A stretch of 64,000 nt of DNA from Paraburkholderia lacunae. Its GTDB lineage: Bacteria > Pseudomonadota > Gammaproteobacteria > Burkholderiales > Burkholderiaceae. The notes beneath the pieces were generated by a model. That model was not told the DNA's origin and searched no databases. It saw nothing but the letters and a program-made list of their open reading frames with translations. Position numbers and translations under genes: made by a program. Positions 8,064-17,026 of this stretch are shown piece by piece (position 1 is the first letter of the stretch; each line of letters opens with the position of its first letter). The DNA lies in the NCBI RefSeq assembly GCF_003353175.1, contig NZ_QHKS01000005.1, forward strand, positions 1-64,000, given 5' to 3'.

Positions 8064-8436
8064 TTTGACTCTCTCAGATCGCAAACGACACGTTGCGGTT
8101 AATTGCGGTACAGCCGTCCGTCCGGTTGTTTTATCGTCACAATCTATCACCAAAATCTACTTCGCAAATCCTGGCTCGGTTCGACAAGAACCGGCGGTGC
8201 TACGGCTTGCGCGAGGCGACGTACGAATTGCTCTTTATATCGGATTTTTTCGGTTTTATTGCTATTGGCACAGCAATAAAACGGGTAATTTCCACAACGC
8301 TGCTTTCGTTAGGCCACGTATATATTTTCAGTCATGCGAGCAGTCACTGCACTTACGGGAGTTCGGAAAAAAAGACCTTAATCCGTTATTGGCGGAAAAT
8401 AGTGCTTAATTCCGGCGTACGCTGCATGCGTTTTTA

Positions 8437-8473
8437 AAGTTGTTTGACAACTTATTGGGCCTGGCGCTACCTT
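8437..8473 (+). promoter_or_regulatory. Promoter with perfect palindromic GntR-type operator
   Basis: The 17-bp dyad AAGTTGTTTGACAACTT (8437-8453) contains the FadR-class operator pattern TNGTNNNACNA and overlaps a -35 TTGACA (8444-8449). An 18-base spacer leads to TACCTT (8468-8473) as -10. Repression by a FadR-type GntR protein is likely from the geometry. Downstream are a short ORF and the SMP-30 gene. The 370 bases upstream, between here and luxR, are AT-rich and hold no supported gene. Confidence 0.55.
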
Positions 8474-8506
8474 GAATCGTCGAATCCGGCTCCCGTTTGA
8501 GGCATC

Positions 8507-8587
8507 ATGAACGATTCCCCGATCCTCGGCAGCGAGTTCGCCGCTTCGTTGGAGCGTCAGTTCGCGCAATCATCCGCAGCGTATTGA
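8507..8587 (+). CDS. Possible 26-codon leader ORF or gene remnant
   Basis: MNDSPILGSEFAASLERQF and seven more residues follow GAGG four bases before ATG, about 30 bases after the promoter at 8444-8473. It could be an upstream ORF of the SMP-30 transcript or the remnant of a longer protein; the composition resembles a protein C-terminus. No function is assigned. Confidence 0.25.
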   Translation: MNDSPILGSEFAASLERQFAQSSAAY

Positions 8588-8695
8588 TCACACATCGATG
8601 TGTCGCATTGGTGAAGCATTCGCCGCGCGCAACGATGCTGGCTTCGGCCCGTCTTCACCGACAACCTTCAACTTCAATCCGCCAAAGTACAACCC

Positions 8696-9634
8696 ATGAG
8701 CGACAACAGCCGACGCTACCCCGATCCCGCCATCCGCATCGTCGATCCGCGCTTCAAGGCGCTGACCCTCGCGTCGGCGTCGGTCGAATGTCTGTATCAG
8801 GGCGCTCGTTGGTCGGAAGGGCCGGTCTGGTTCGGCGACGGCCGCTATCTGCTTTGGAGCGACATTCCCAATGACCGCATCCTGCGCTGGGATGAGCCGA
8901 GCGGCACGGTCACGACGTTTCGCCAGTCGTCGAACCATGCCAACGGCAACACGCGCGACCGCGCGGGGCGCCTCGTCACGTGCGAGCACCTGACGCGCCG
9001 TGTGACACGTACCGAATACGACGGCTCGACGACCGTGCTCGCCGACCGTTATCGCGGCAAGCGCTTCAATTCGCCGAATGACTTGATCGTGAAATCGGAC
9101 GGGTCGATCTGGTTCAGCGATCCGACCTTCGGTATCGACAGCTTCTACGAGGGCGAGCAGCAGGAGTCGGAACTGCCGGCGTGCGTCTATCGCATCGATG
9201 GACAGACCGGCGAGGTGACGGTGGTCGCCGATGAGGTGCTGGGGCCGAACGGTCTGGCGTTTTCGCCGGACGAGTCGGTGCTGTACGTGGTCGAATCGCG
9301 CGGCGAGCCACGCAAGATTCGCGCGTTCGATGTCGATGGTCATAGCGGCGCGCTGTCGAACAACCGGGTGCTGATCGACGCCGGGCCGGGCACGCCAGAC
9401 GGTTTTCGCGTCGATATCCACGGCAATCTGTGGTGCGGCTGGGGCATGGGCGACGATGAACTCGACGGTGTACGCGTCTTCACGCCGCAAGGCGAGCTGA
9501 TCGGTCACATTGCCTTGCCGGAGCGCTGCGCGAACGTCTGTTTCGGCGGACGGCACCGGAACCGGCTGTTCATGGCGGCAAGCCACGGGTTGTATTCGCT
9601 ATATGTGAACACGCAGGGAATTCAGGGCGGGTGA
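8696..9634 (+). CDS. SMP-30/gluconolactonase family hydrolase
   Basis: A 312-residue six-bladed beta-propeller lactonase. Conserved elements are SEGPVWFGDGRYLLWSD (metal Glu), NSPNDLIVKSDGSIWFSDPTFG (metal Asn), GPNGLAFSPDESVLYVVES and GTPDGFRVDIHGNLWCG (metal Asp). Family members hydrolyse sugar lactones such as gluconolactone using Ca or Zn. It is followed after 259 bases by an ABC importer, so it may act on the imported sugar acid or lactone. There is no signal peptide, so it is cytoplasmic. Confidence 0.9.
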   Translation: MSDNSRRYPDPAIRIVDPRFKALTLASASVECLYQGARWSEGPVWFGDGRYLLWSDIPNDRILRWDEPSGTVTTFRQSSNHANGNTRDRAGRLVTCEHLTRRVTRTEYDGSTTVLADRYRGKRFNSPNDLIVKSDGSIWFSDPTFGIDSFYEGEQQESELPACVYRIDGQTGEVTVVADEVLGPNGLAFSPDESVLYVVESRGEPRKIRAFDVDGHSGALSNNRVLIDAGPGTPDGFRVDIHGNLWCGWGMGDDELDGVRVFTPQGELIGHIALPERCANVCFGGRHRNRLFMAASHGLYSLYVNTQGIQGG

Positions 9635-9756
9635 ATGTCGGCTTGCGTCCAGGTTGCCTGACAAGTGACGATTCGAGTTTCTATCCGGCTTCGGGTTTGC
9701 CCTTGATTTGCTCCGAAAAAATCATTGAAAAATAAAGGCTTTGGACCTAAGCGGCC

Positions 9757-9821
9757 GGCTTTGTAGTCAAAGCCGTGTCGCCATAATTTGCTTGACATCA
9801 GCAGTTGGGCTTCGCTATGTT
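9757..9821 (+). promoter_or_regulatory. Promoter and upstream palindrome for the ABC importer operon
   Basis: TTGACA (9792-9797), an 18-base spacer and TATGTT (9816-9821) form a good sigma-70 promoter 73 bases before the start codon. Just upstream, GGCTTTG-TAGT-CAAAGCC (9757-9774) is a perfect 7-bp inverted repeat at about -55 to -70, a typical activator position. Confidence 0.5.
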
Positions 9822-9893
9822 GCTTTGGTAGAGCGACACCGCCAGCACCGCATTCGACCGGCGGACTTCCATACTAAGAAGCGAGGAGACGCA

Positions 9894-11063
9894 ATGACTG
9901 TTTCTGGCAGATTGGCGCTCAGGCTGGTGTCCGTATGTTTCGCGGCAAGCGCCGCCTTCGCATCCGCGGCGCACGCGGCCGATCCGGTGACGCTCAACAT
10001 CGTCGACGTCGCCGGGAATCTTCAGCTCACTCAAAAGGGCTTCGAGGCGTTCAAGGCGAAGTATCCGAACCTTATCGCCAACCTCACGTTCACGAATGCA
10101 CCGGCGCCGCAGTTGCCCGGCAAGATCAAGGCGATGCAGGCCGCGGGCCGCTCCGACATCGACCTCGTGCTGACCGGCACCGACGCACTGGCCGCCGGCA
10201 TCGAACAGAATCTCTGGATGAAGCTGCTACCCGACAATGCAGCGGCCTTCCCGGGCGTGCTCGACAAATACGCGCCCGGGCCGCGCAAGATGCAGGATCT
10301 CGCACAAGGCTTCGGCCTCGAAGTCGCGTATATGCCGGCCGGTCCGCTGATCGAGTACAACCCCGCCAAAGTCGGCGATCCGCCGAGGACGCCCGAGCAA
10401 TTGCTGCAATGGTGCAAGGCGCATCCGGACAAGCTGATCTACGCCCGCCCGGCGAACTCGGGTCCAGGCCGCACGTTCCTGATGGGCTTGCCCTATGTGC
10501 TCGGCGACAAAGATCCACAGGACCCGATTCACGGTTGGGACAAGACGTGGGCCTTCCTCAAGCAACTGAACGATTGCATTCCTTACTATCCGGGTGGCAC
10601 GTCGGCGGTGATGAAAGAGCTCGGCGAGGGCACGCGCGATATGACCGTCACGGTGACGGGATGGGACATCAACCCGCGCGCGCTCGGCATCGTGCCGGCG
10701 GAATTCCGTGTGCAGGCATTCGACAACATGACGTGGGTGAACGACGCGCACTACATGGTGATTCCGAAGGGCGTGCCGAAGGAAAAGCTCGACGTGCTCT
10801 ACAAGCTGATGAATTTCATGCTCGAACCGGCGCAGCAGGCGATGACTTATGACGACGGTTATTTCTATCCAGGTCCCGCGATCAAGGGCGTGAGCGTCGA
10901 ACAGGCGCCCGCTCATAGCCAGGATGTGCTGAAGAAGTTTGGGCGGCCCGAGTACGCGAAGCTGCTCGCCGAGCGTCCGCATGTATTGCCGCTGAACGCG
11001 ACCGCGATGGTCGCGGCTTTCAGGAAATGGGACAGCGAGGTCGGCGCGCAGAAGACCAAGTAA
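9894..11063 (+). CDS. ABC importer periplasmic solute-binding protein (family 1)
   Basis: A 389-residue protein with a clear signal peptide (cleavage after ASAAHA, near residue 28). The mature fold resembles polyamine/iron-type binding proteins (DIDLVLTGTDALAAGIEQN, GFGLEVAYMPAGPLIEYNP, WVNDAHYMVIPKGVPKE). ATG 9894 follows GAGGAG. It is the first of four genes in the order binding protein, ATPase and two permeases, the arrangement of spermidine/putrescine-type systems. The substrate is not predictable from sequence; a sugar-lactone or polyamine-like solute is possible. Confidence 0.88.
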   Translation: MTVSGRLALRLVSVCFAASAAFASAAHAADPVTLNIVDVAGNLQLTQKGFEAFKAKYPNLIANLTFTNAPAPQLPGKIKAMQAAGRSDIDLVLTGTDALAAGIEQNLWMKLLPDNAAAFPGVLDKYAPGPRKMQDLAQGFGLEVAYMPAGPLIEYNPAKVGDPPRTPEQLLQWCKAHPDKLIYARPANSGPGRTFLMGLPYVLGDKDPQDPIHGWDKTWAFLKQLNDCIPYYPGGTSAVMKELGEGTRDMTVTVTGWDINPRALGIVPAEFRVQAFDNMTWVNDAHYMVIPKGVPKEKLDVLYKLMNFMLEPAQQAMTYDDGYFYPGPAIKGVSVEQAPAHSQDVLKKFGRPEYAKLLAERPHVLPLNATAMVAAFRKWDSEVGAQKTK

Positions 11064-11137
11064 TCCGCAAGGTGGGTCCGCGAGGTGGTCCGTTGAGGCC
11101 GTTGCGATCCGCGCGTCATTCGTATCAGGAAACCGCC

Positions 11138-12217
11138 ATGAAGCATCACTTTGAGCAATTGCGGCTCGATTCGGTGAGCCGCAGTTTCACGAATGCGGAA
11201 GGCCATGCGATCGCGGCGTTGCAGGGGCTCGATCTGGACATCCGGCGCGGCGAGTTCATTGCGTTGCTGGGACCGTCGGGCTGCGGCAAATCAACAGCGC
11301 TCAATTGCATCGCCGGTTTGCAGCCGTTGAGCGGCGGCGGCATCTGGCTCGACGACGAACGTATCGACGTGCTGCCGCCGGAAAAGCGCGGCTTCGGCAT
11401 GGTGTTCCAGAACTACGCGCTGTTTCCGCATATGACGGTGCTCGATAACGTCGGCTTTGGCTTGAAGATGCGCGGGGTCGGCAAGAGTGAAATCGCGCGC
11501 CGCGCGCGTGAGGCGCTGCAACTGGTTCAACTGGTCGGCCATGAGCGCAAGCTCCCCGGACAACTTTCCGGCGGTCAGCAGCAGCGTGTGGCGATTGCGC
11601 GAGCGATTGTGATTGAGCCGCCGCTGATCCTGATGGACGAACCGCTGTCGAATCTCGATACGAAACTGCGCATCGAAATGCGCGCCGAAATTCGCCGTAT
11701 CCATAGTCAGCTCGAACGCGCGACCCTCTATGTGACGCACGATCAGGACGAAGCGCTGTCGATGGCTGATCGCATCGTCGTTATGAAAGAGGGCGTGGTG
11801 CAGCAGATCGCGACGCCGAAAGAGGTTTATACGCGGCCGCAAAACCTGCATGTCGCGCGCTTCATGGGTTATCGCAATGTGGTCGAATTCACGCTCGAGG
11901 GGATGCAAGGCGACAGCGTTGCGGTCAGCGCGAACGGGGTACGTCTGATCGGCGTGCCGATGGCCGGTTTCAACAGTAAGCGCGTGAGCGTCGCGTTGCG
12001 TCCCGAGGATATGGAACGTGCTGAGCCGGGCGCGGAAAACGCGTTCGACGCCTTGGTGACCATGGTCGAATACGGCGGCCACGATTCGCTGTTGCACGTG
12101 AAGACCGCATTCGGCGACTTGTGGGCGCGCGGCGCGGGCGAGTTCAAGCAAGACGAGCGAATCAGCTTGCGCGTGCCGCCGTCACGCACGCTCGTCTATG
12201 ACGGAGAAGGGCAGTGA
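11138..12217 (+). CDS. ABC importer ATP-binding protein (PotA type)
   Basis: A 359-residue ATPase. Walker A is GPSGCGKST (about 48-56), the Q-loop is VFQNYALFPH, the signature is LSGGQQQR, Walker B is LILMDEP and the switch His is in VTHDQDEA. A TOBE domain occupies the last about 100 residues (VSVALRPEDME). It powers import with the permeases that follow. ATG 11138 gives the family-typical N-terminus. Its TGA overlaps the next start (GTGA at 12214). Confidence 0.93.
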   Translation: MKHHFEQLRLDSVSRSFTNAEGHAIAALQGLDLDIRRGEFIALLGPSGCGKSTALNCIAGLQPLSGGGIWLDDERIDVLPPEKRGFGMVFQNYALFPHMTVLDNVGFGLKMRGVGKSEIARRAREALQLVQLVGHERKLPGQLSGGQQQRVAIARAIVIEPPLILMDEPLSNLDTKLRIEMRAEIRRIHSQLERATLYVTHDQDEALSMADRIVVMKEGVVQQIATPKEVYTRPQNLHVARFMGYRNVVEFTLEGMQGDSVAVSANGVRLIGVPMAGFNSKRVSVALRPEDMERAEPGAENAFDALVTMVEYGGHDSLLHVKTAFGDLWARGAGEFKQDERISLRVPPSRTLVYDGEGQ

Positions 12218-13092
12218 GCACGGCTACGCTGCCGCCACCGCTTGCGCCGCGCGACACCAAGGCGTGGCTGGTCGCGCCAGCTTTGATCTTTATCGCCGCG
12301 TTGTTCATCTATCCATTTGCCTATGGTTTGGCGCTGTCGTTCCGGCCGATGAACGGCGGCGGGCTGTGGGCCAACTATCTGGCGTTCTTCACCGATACGT
12401 CGATGTGGCCGACCATCATCGTCACGTTGAAGCTTGCGGTGCCGGCGACGCTCGTCAATGTCGGCGTGTCGGTTCCGGTGGCATTCGCGCTGCGCCACAA
12501 TTCGCCCTATCAGAAATTCGTCACGACACTGCTGGTGATCCCGGTTACGCTCGGCACCGTGCTGATCGCCGACGGCATGCTCACGTACTTCGGACCGAAC
12601 GGCTGGTTTCCGCAAGCCTTGCAAGGCCTGCATCTCTACACCAATGAAGTGCGTCTCACGCATAACTTCTGGGGTGTGCTGATCTCGCTGATCGTGTCAG
12701 GCTTTCCGTTCGCGTTTCTGCTCACGCTGTCGTACATAACGGGTATCGATCCGACGCTGGCGAGCGCCGCGGCCACGCTCGGCGCGAGTCCGTGGCAGCA
12801 GTTTCGGCGCATCTATGTGCCGCTGCTGGTGCCCGGTCTGACGATGGCCGCGTGCCTGTCTTTCGTGCAGGCGTTTTCGGTGTTTCCATCGGCGGTGCTG
12901 CTCGGTGCGCCTGCTGGCCCGACGCGTGTCATGTCGATCGCCGCCGCCGAAGCCGCGTTCGAAAGCTACGACTATTCGCTCGCCTCCGCGATCGCGATGG
13001 TGATGGGCTTCGTGCAATTGCTGGTGGTCGCCGCAATGCTCGGGGCGCGCCGCTTTGCCTACCGCGGTCCGGTGACGGGAGGCAAGGGCTGA
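12214..13092 (+). CDS. ABC importer permease, PotB type
   Basis: A 292-residue inner-membrane protein with about six hydrophobic helices. The ATPase-contacting EAA-type loop is SAAATLGASPWQQFRRIYVP. It starts with GTG overlapping the ATPase stop, so the two are translationally coupled. It pairs with the next gene as the membrane channel. Confidence 0.9.
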   Translation: MSTATLPPPLAPRDTKAWLVAPALIFIAALFIYPFAYGLALSFRPMNGGGLWANYLAFFTDTSMWPTIIVTLKLAVPATLVNVGVSVPVAFALRHNSPYQKFVTTLLVIPVTLGTVLIADGMLTYFGPNGWFPQALQGLHLYTNEVRLTHNFWGVLISLIVSGFPFAFLLTLSYITGIDPTLASAAATLGASPWQQFRRIYVPLLVPGLTMAACLSFVQAFSVFPSAVLLGAPAGPTRVMSIAAAEAAFESYDYSLASAIAMVMGFVQLLVVAAMLGARRFAYRGPVTGGKG

Positions 13093-14033
13093 TGGCAACC
13101 GATCACCCTGCGCCGCATCCTTCGTGGACCGCGTCCGCATCGAGCGGCCAGGACCACGGCCACGACGACGGTGCCCGCCAACCCAGCAAGCGTATCAAGC
13201 AGCGCGACAGTTTGCCGGGCCGCGCGTGGCGCGTGCTGGTGTGGGGCGCGATGGTGTTTTTCCTCGTCAACGTGGTGTTGCTGATCGCGACGGTCGCGGT
13301 CAACTCGGTGGCGACACGCTGGTTCGGCACCTTGTTGCCGCAAGGTTTTACGCTGCATTGGTATGCGCAGGCATGGCACGATTTTCAGTTGGCGAGCGTG
13401 TTGTGGGTCACCGTGGAAGTGGTCGGCGCGGTGGTGCTGCTGTCGGTGTCGCTTGGCGTGCCCGCGGCTTATTCGCTTGCACGGGTGCAGTTTCCCGGCA
13501 AACGTTTCGCGATGCTGATCTTCCTGTTGCCGCTGATGGTGCCGCCCGTCACGTATGGCATTCCTCTCGCGACCGTGATGTACAAGGTCGGCCTCGCCGG
13601 CACGCTTGGTGGCGTGATCCTCGCGAATCTCGTGCCTGCGTTGCCGTTCGTGATCCTCGTGATGACGCCGTTCATCGAACAGATCGATCCGGATCTGGAA
13701 GCGGCGGCGCGCATTTTCGGCGCCAACACTTTCCGCTATTTTCGCTACGTGCTGCTGCCCTTGCTGGTGCCGGGCATGCTGGCGGCCGGCCTGCTCGTGC
13801 TGGTGCGGACCATCGGCATGTTCGAGCTGACATTTTTTACGGCCGGCCCCGCGACGCAAACGCTGGTGGTCGCGTTGTACTACGCTGTGTTTTCAACCGG
13901 CGTGCGCGCGCCGCAGTCGATCGACGCGATGGCGATGATCTACATGGCGATCACGCTGATCTGGGTGCTGATCGCGCTGCAATTCGTCAGCCCGACGCAG
14001 ATCGTGTCGCGCGTGAAGGAACAGAAGCGCTGA
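13092..14033 (+). CDS. ABC importer permease, PotC type
   Basis: A 313-residue membrane protein with a hydrophilic, His/Asp-rich N-terminal tail of about 40 residues and then six helices. The EAA loop is EAAARIFGANTFRYFRYVLLP. Its ATG (13092-13094) shares one base with the previous TGA. The longer cytoplasmic tail is unusual for this family. Confidence 0.9.
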   Translation: MATDHPAPHPSWTASASSGQDHGHDDGARQPSKRIKQRDSLPGRAWRVLVWGAMVFFLVNVVLLIATVAVNSVATRWFGTLLPQGFTLHWYAQAWHDFQLASVLWVTVEVVGAVVLLSVSLGVPAAYSLARVQFPGKRFAMLIFLLPLMVPPVTYGIPLATVMYKVGLAGTLGGVILANLVPALPFVILVMTPFIEQIDPDLEAAARIFGANTFRYFRYVLLPLLVPGMLAAGLLVLVRTIGMFELTFFTAGPATQTLVVALYYAVFSTGVRAPQSIDAMAMIYMAITLIWVLIALQFVSPTQIVSRVKEQKR

Positions 14034-14087
14034 AGCGCGGCTGCGGACGCCGCCGGCGAGCCCGCGATTCACCGAGTTCGACGAAGG

Positions 14088-14693
14088 TCAATACCCGACG
14101 CGATAGACGCGCCCCGTCTGCGCGCCTTCGACGCTGCGCAGATAGGCCAACGCGGCGCGCTGGCCAGCCACGGGTTCGAAGCCGCGGAAGTAGGGCGCGA
14201 AAGCGTCGAGCGATTCCGTCAGCACCGTCGGGCTCACCACGTTGATGCGGATGCCGCGCGGCAGTTCAATCGCGGCGCCGCGCACGAAACCTTCCAAAGC
14301 CATATTGACGGTAGTTGCATTCGCGCCTTCGCGAATCGGCTCGTCGCCGACGATGCCGCTCGTCAGCGTGAACGAGCCGCCGTCGTTGACGTAGGGATGG
14401 GCGGTCAGCACCACGTTGATCTGCCCCATCAGCTTGTCGCGCAGCCCGATCCAGAATTGTTCGACGCTCATGTCCGGCAGCGGGCCGAAATGCAGCTTGC
14501 CGGTGGTTGTCACGACGGCATCCACTTTGCCGATCTCGCGAAAGAGCCGTTCGATGCTCGCCGGGTCGGTGCTGTCGACGCGATACTGGCCGCGCGTCGC
14601 GCCCACTTCGATCACTTCATGGCGCGCCTTCAGCTCCGCGGCCACGGCCTGGCCGAGGGTACCGGTTGCGCCTATCACTACGACCTTCTTCAT
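14088..14693 (-). CDS. Short-chain dehydrogenase/reductase
   Basis: A 201-residue SDR with nucleotide motif GATGTLGQAVAAEL at residues 8-21, then VTTTGKL and a TSGI segment. The usual YxxxK is not evident: NATTVNMALEGFVRGAA occupies that place, so the Tyr and Lys appear to be replaced. This is seen in an atypical short SDR group common in proteobacteria. The substrate is unknown. It converges with the ABC operon. Confidence 0.82.
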   Translation of the reverse strand: MKKVVVIGATGTLGQAVAAELKARHEVIEVGATRGQYRVDSTDPASIERLFREIGKVDAVVTTTGKLHFGPLPDMSVEQFWIGLRDKLMGQINVVLTAHPYVNDGGSFTLTSGIVGDEPIREGANATTVNMALEGFVRGAAIELPRGIRINVVSPTVLTESLDAFAPYFRGFEPVAGQRAALAYLRSVEGAQTGRVYRVGY

Positions 14694-14913
14694 CTGCTGC
14701 TCCGTTGGTGAGTCAATGTGCAGCCGATTGTGTCGGCGTCACGCGAGCGGAAAAAGCCTCTATCGCGTACAGGTCCTGCAACCTGGAGTTTCGAATCCGC
14801 ACGCAAATCGCACGCCGCCTTTCAAACGGCGCGCGATTAAGATTTCCTTGATTAATAAGCCCGGGCGGCTCGATTCAAACGTCTGTGTCAACCGTGAGCC
14901 AGGCGGGCATGAA

Positions 14914-15372
14914 TTATTTCGACCGAAGCAATTCAATCACGCGCGTAGGCCGTAAATGATTGACGGCGTAATGAGTGCGGCCGGATTCGCGTCGGCTGCC
15001 GAGCGGGCGCGGGTCGTCGATTTGGGGACCCCGCGAATATGCGGTTTGTGGTTCGACCATGCCTTTGTCGATCACGAGGTAGCCCGGTTCGAGCGCCAGC
15101 AGCGGATGATGGCCGCCGACGCGGCTGTCGAAGCCGGCCATGCCGTCCGGCGACTCCGGCATGCTGTTGCAGAGGGTCGCATTGCTGCAGATGATCTCGT
15201 CGACGGCAATCGGGCTGTGGTTCGCGATGCGCGCAGCCTCGCGATTCTTGCCGTCGGTGTCGACGGTGCTGTCGTGCGTGCGGTCGTTGTGTAATTCCGC
15301 CGTGCTCGGGCGGGCGGCGCCGGGCAGCCTGGCCGCGTTTGCCTGCTTGCTGATTTCGGTGCTGTTCATCAT
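14914..15372 (-). CDS. Hypothetical protein, 152 residues
   Basis: An open frame with a good ribosome site (CCGGAGAAAGC before ATG-ATG at 15372). The product is hydrophilic, with no signal peptide, membrane segment or recognised domain. It contains two central cysteines (IICSNATLCNS) and a basic C-terminus. It may be a lineage-specific protein. Support is ribosome site and frame only. Confidence 0.4.
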   Translation of the reverse strand: MMNSTEISKQANAARLPGAARPSTAELHNDRTHDSTVDTDGKNREAARIANHSPIAVDEIICSNATLCNSMPESPDGMAGFDSRVGGHHPLLALEPGYLVIDKGMVEPQTAYSRGPQIDDPRPLGSRRESGRTHYAVNHLRPTRVIELLRSK

Positions 15373-15684
15373 GCTTTCTCCGGTGAAGAGGACATGGTTG
15401 AAGTAACAGCAAAACCCGTTCCGTACAGCATCACGCTTGCTTGCGTTCCGGTTGCGCCGCGCTTGAGCGGCGGCTACGCGGAAGGGGTCTTTCGCCTGGC
15501 GATTGCGTCCGGGATTCTTTTCGTTTTTTTTAATGAACGCGTATTTTCATCAGAGTATGATCTTACTCCGGCGAGCGGAGCGCGGTGAAATCGGCGACAT
15601 TTGCCTGACTGTTTCAACACGGCGGGCATGAAACGGCTGCGCCTAACTCAAAACATCTTACGGGGCCGTCAGGGCGGGTGACAC
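15373..15684. other. Intergenic region without a supported gene
   Basis: About 310 bases, including an AT-rich segment near 15520-15570 that could hold promoters. One 64-codon open frame is present but lacks a ribosome site and protein-like composition. Confidence 0.5.
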
Positions 15685-15918
15685 ATGCACTTCGATGCTG
15701 CATTCACACATCGCGGCTACTTGCTGAATTGTGCGCCGGCGCGCGCGGGCGATGGAAGTTGGCAACCCTATGTGGTCATCTCTCGCTCGAGCGACGGCGA
15801 ACTGGTCGCCAACCGTTTTTTCCCCACCGATCTGCGCTTTCCCGACGAAGCCGCCGCGATCGCGCACGCACGCGACTGGGCGGTGCGCTGGATCGATGCG
15901 AGCAGCGTCACCATCTGA
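15685..15918 (+). CDS. Conserved Burkholderiaceae small protein of unknown function
   Basis: A 77-residue protein beginning MHFDAAFTHRGYLLNCAP and ending RDWAVRWIDASS. It resembles a small protein widely conserved in Burkholderia and Paraburkholderia. The pattern looks like a compact alpha/beta fold: strand, ISRSSDGELVANRFFP turn, then a helix. It is cytoplasmic, with no known function, and lies upstream of cysE. Confidence 0.7.
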   Translation: MHFDAAFTHRGYLLNCAPARAGDGSWQPYVVISRSSDGELVANRFFPTDLRFPDEAAAIAHARDWAVRWIDASSVTI

Positions 15919-16050
15919 ATCGCGTCGAGCGGCGGCGCGTCGCGGGCCAGACCGCCCTGCGGCACGGCGTGGCGCGCGAACCGCGGAAAAACGCGGTAAT
16001 CTCTCGGCATAATCACTCTGAACCGTGCCCAGGCGCGGCGCTGTCCTTTT

Positions 16051-16977
16051 ATGCCTAAAGTGCCTTCCCAGAACTGGGGTCTCGAACAGATCGTCGCGGA
16101 TCTGCGCGCGTCGCGCGAAGAATTGCATCGCACGCGTCATCCGCTCGGCATTCGCGAGCTGCCGTCGCGTGAAGCGGTGGCCGGGATTGTCACCGGCCTG
16201 CGCGCGGCGCTGTTTCCCACGCATTACGGCGCCCCCGATCTGACCGACGAAACCGTCGATTACTACGTCGGCCATACGCTCGAAAGCACCTTGCGATTGC
16301 TCGCCGAACAGATTCGCCGGGCGCTGCGCTTTCTGCCCGAATTCGGCGAGACGCCGGAGGCGGAATTGAAAGAACACGCGTTCAATGTCGCGCGCGAATT
16401 CGGCATGCAACTGGCGGGCATTCGCGCGTTGCTGGTCAGCGATATTCAGGCTGCCTTCACTGGCGATCCGGCGGCACAGCACATCACCGAAATTCTGCTG
16501 TGTTATCCGGGTGTGTGGGCCATGACGCATCACCGTCTCGCGCACGCGCTGCATCGGCTCGGCGTGCCGCTGCTGGCGCGCTTCATCAACGAGATCGCGC
16601 ATTCGGCAACCGGCATCGACATTCACCCGGGCGCGGCCATCGGGCCGAGCTTTTTTATCGACCACGGCACGGGCGTCGTGATCGGCGAGACTGCGATCAT
16701 TGGCGAACGCGTGCGCTTGTATCAGGCGGTGACGCTCGGCGCGAAGAGCTTCGCGGCCGATCTCGACGGCACGCTGGTCAAGGGCAAAGCGCGCCATCCG
16801 ATTGTTGAGGACGACGTGGTGATCTACGCCGGCGCGACGATTCTCGGCCGTGTGACGATCGGGCGCGGCTCGGTGATCGGCGGCAATGTGTGGCTCACGC
16901 ATAGCGTGCCGCCGGGCAGCAGCGTCTCGCAAGGCAAAGTTCGCGAAGGCGATCGAGGTGACGAGGTGCGCCGGTGA
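16051..16977 (+). CDS. epsC: Serine O-acetyltransferase (EpsC/CysE family)
   Basis: A 308-residue enzyme that acetylates serine with acetyl-CoA, the first step of cysteine synthesis. The N-terminal helical domain (about 1-180) is followed by left-handed beta-helix hexapeptide repeats (IDIHPGAAIGPSFFIDHGTG, VVIGETAIIGERVRLYQ). The catalytic His/Asp pair lies in FIDHGTG. It ends with IGGNVWLTHSVPPGS. The long N-terminus marks the EpsC branch rather than E. coli CysE. Confidence 0.92.
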   Translation: MPKVPSQNWGLEQIVADLRASREELHRTRHPLGIRELPSREAVAGIVTGLRAALFPTHYGAPDLTDETVDYYVGHTLESTLRLLAEQIRRALRFLPEFGETPEAELKEHAFNVAREFGMQLAGIRALLVSDIQAAFTGDPAAQHITEILLCYPGVWAMTHHRLAHALHRLGVPLLARFINEIAHSATGIDIHPGAAIGPSFFIDHGTGVVIGETAIIGERVRLYQAVTLGAKSFAADLDGTLVKGKARHPIVEDDVVIYAGATILGRVTIGRGSVIGGNVWLTHSVPPGSSVSQGKVREGDRGDEVRR

Positions 16978-17026
16978 TGGGCGCATTGCGTCGCTGTTTG
17001 CCGTTCCCCGCCTGAGGGATAAGCTC

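Noticed and set aside
8093..8437. A 114-codon plus-strand frame in the AT-rich gap upstream of the SMP-30 gene
   Set aside because: It overlaps the 5' part of the luxR frame, has no ribosome site, and its sequence does not look like a conserved protein.
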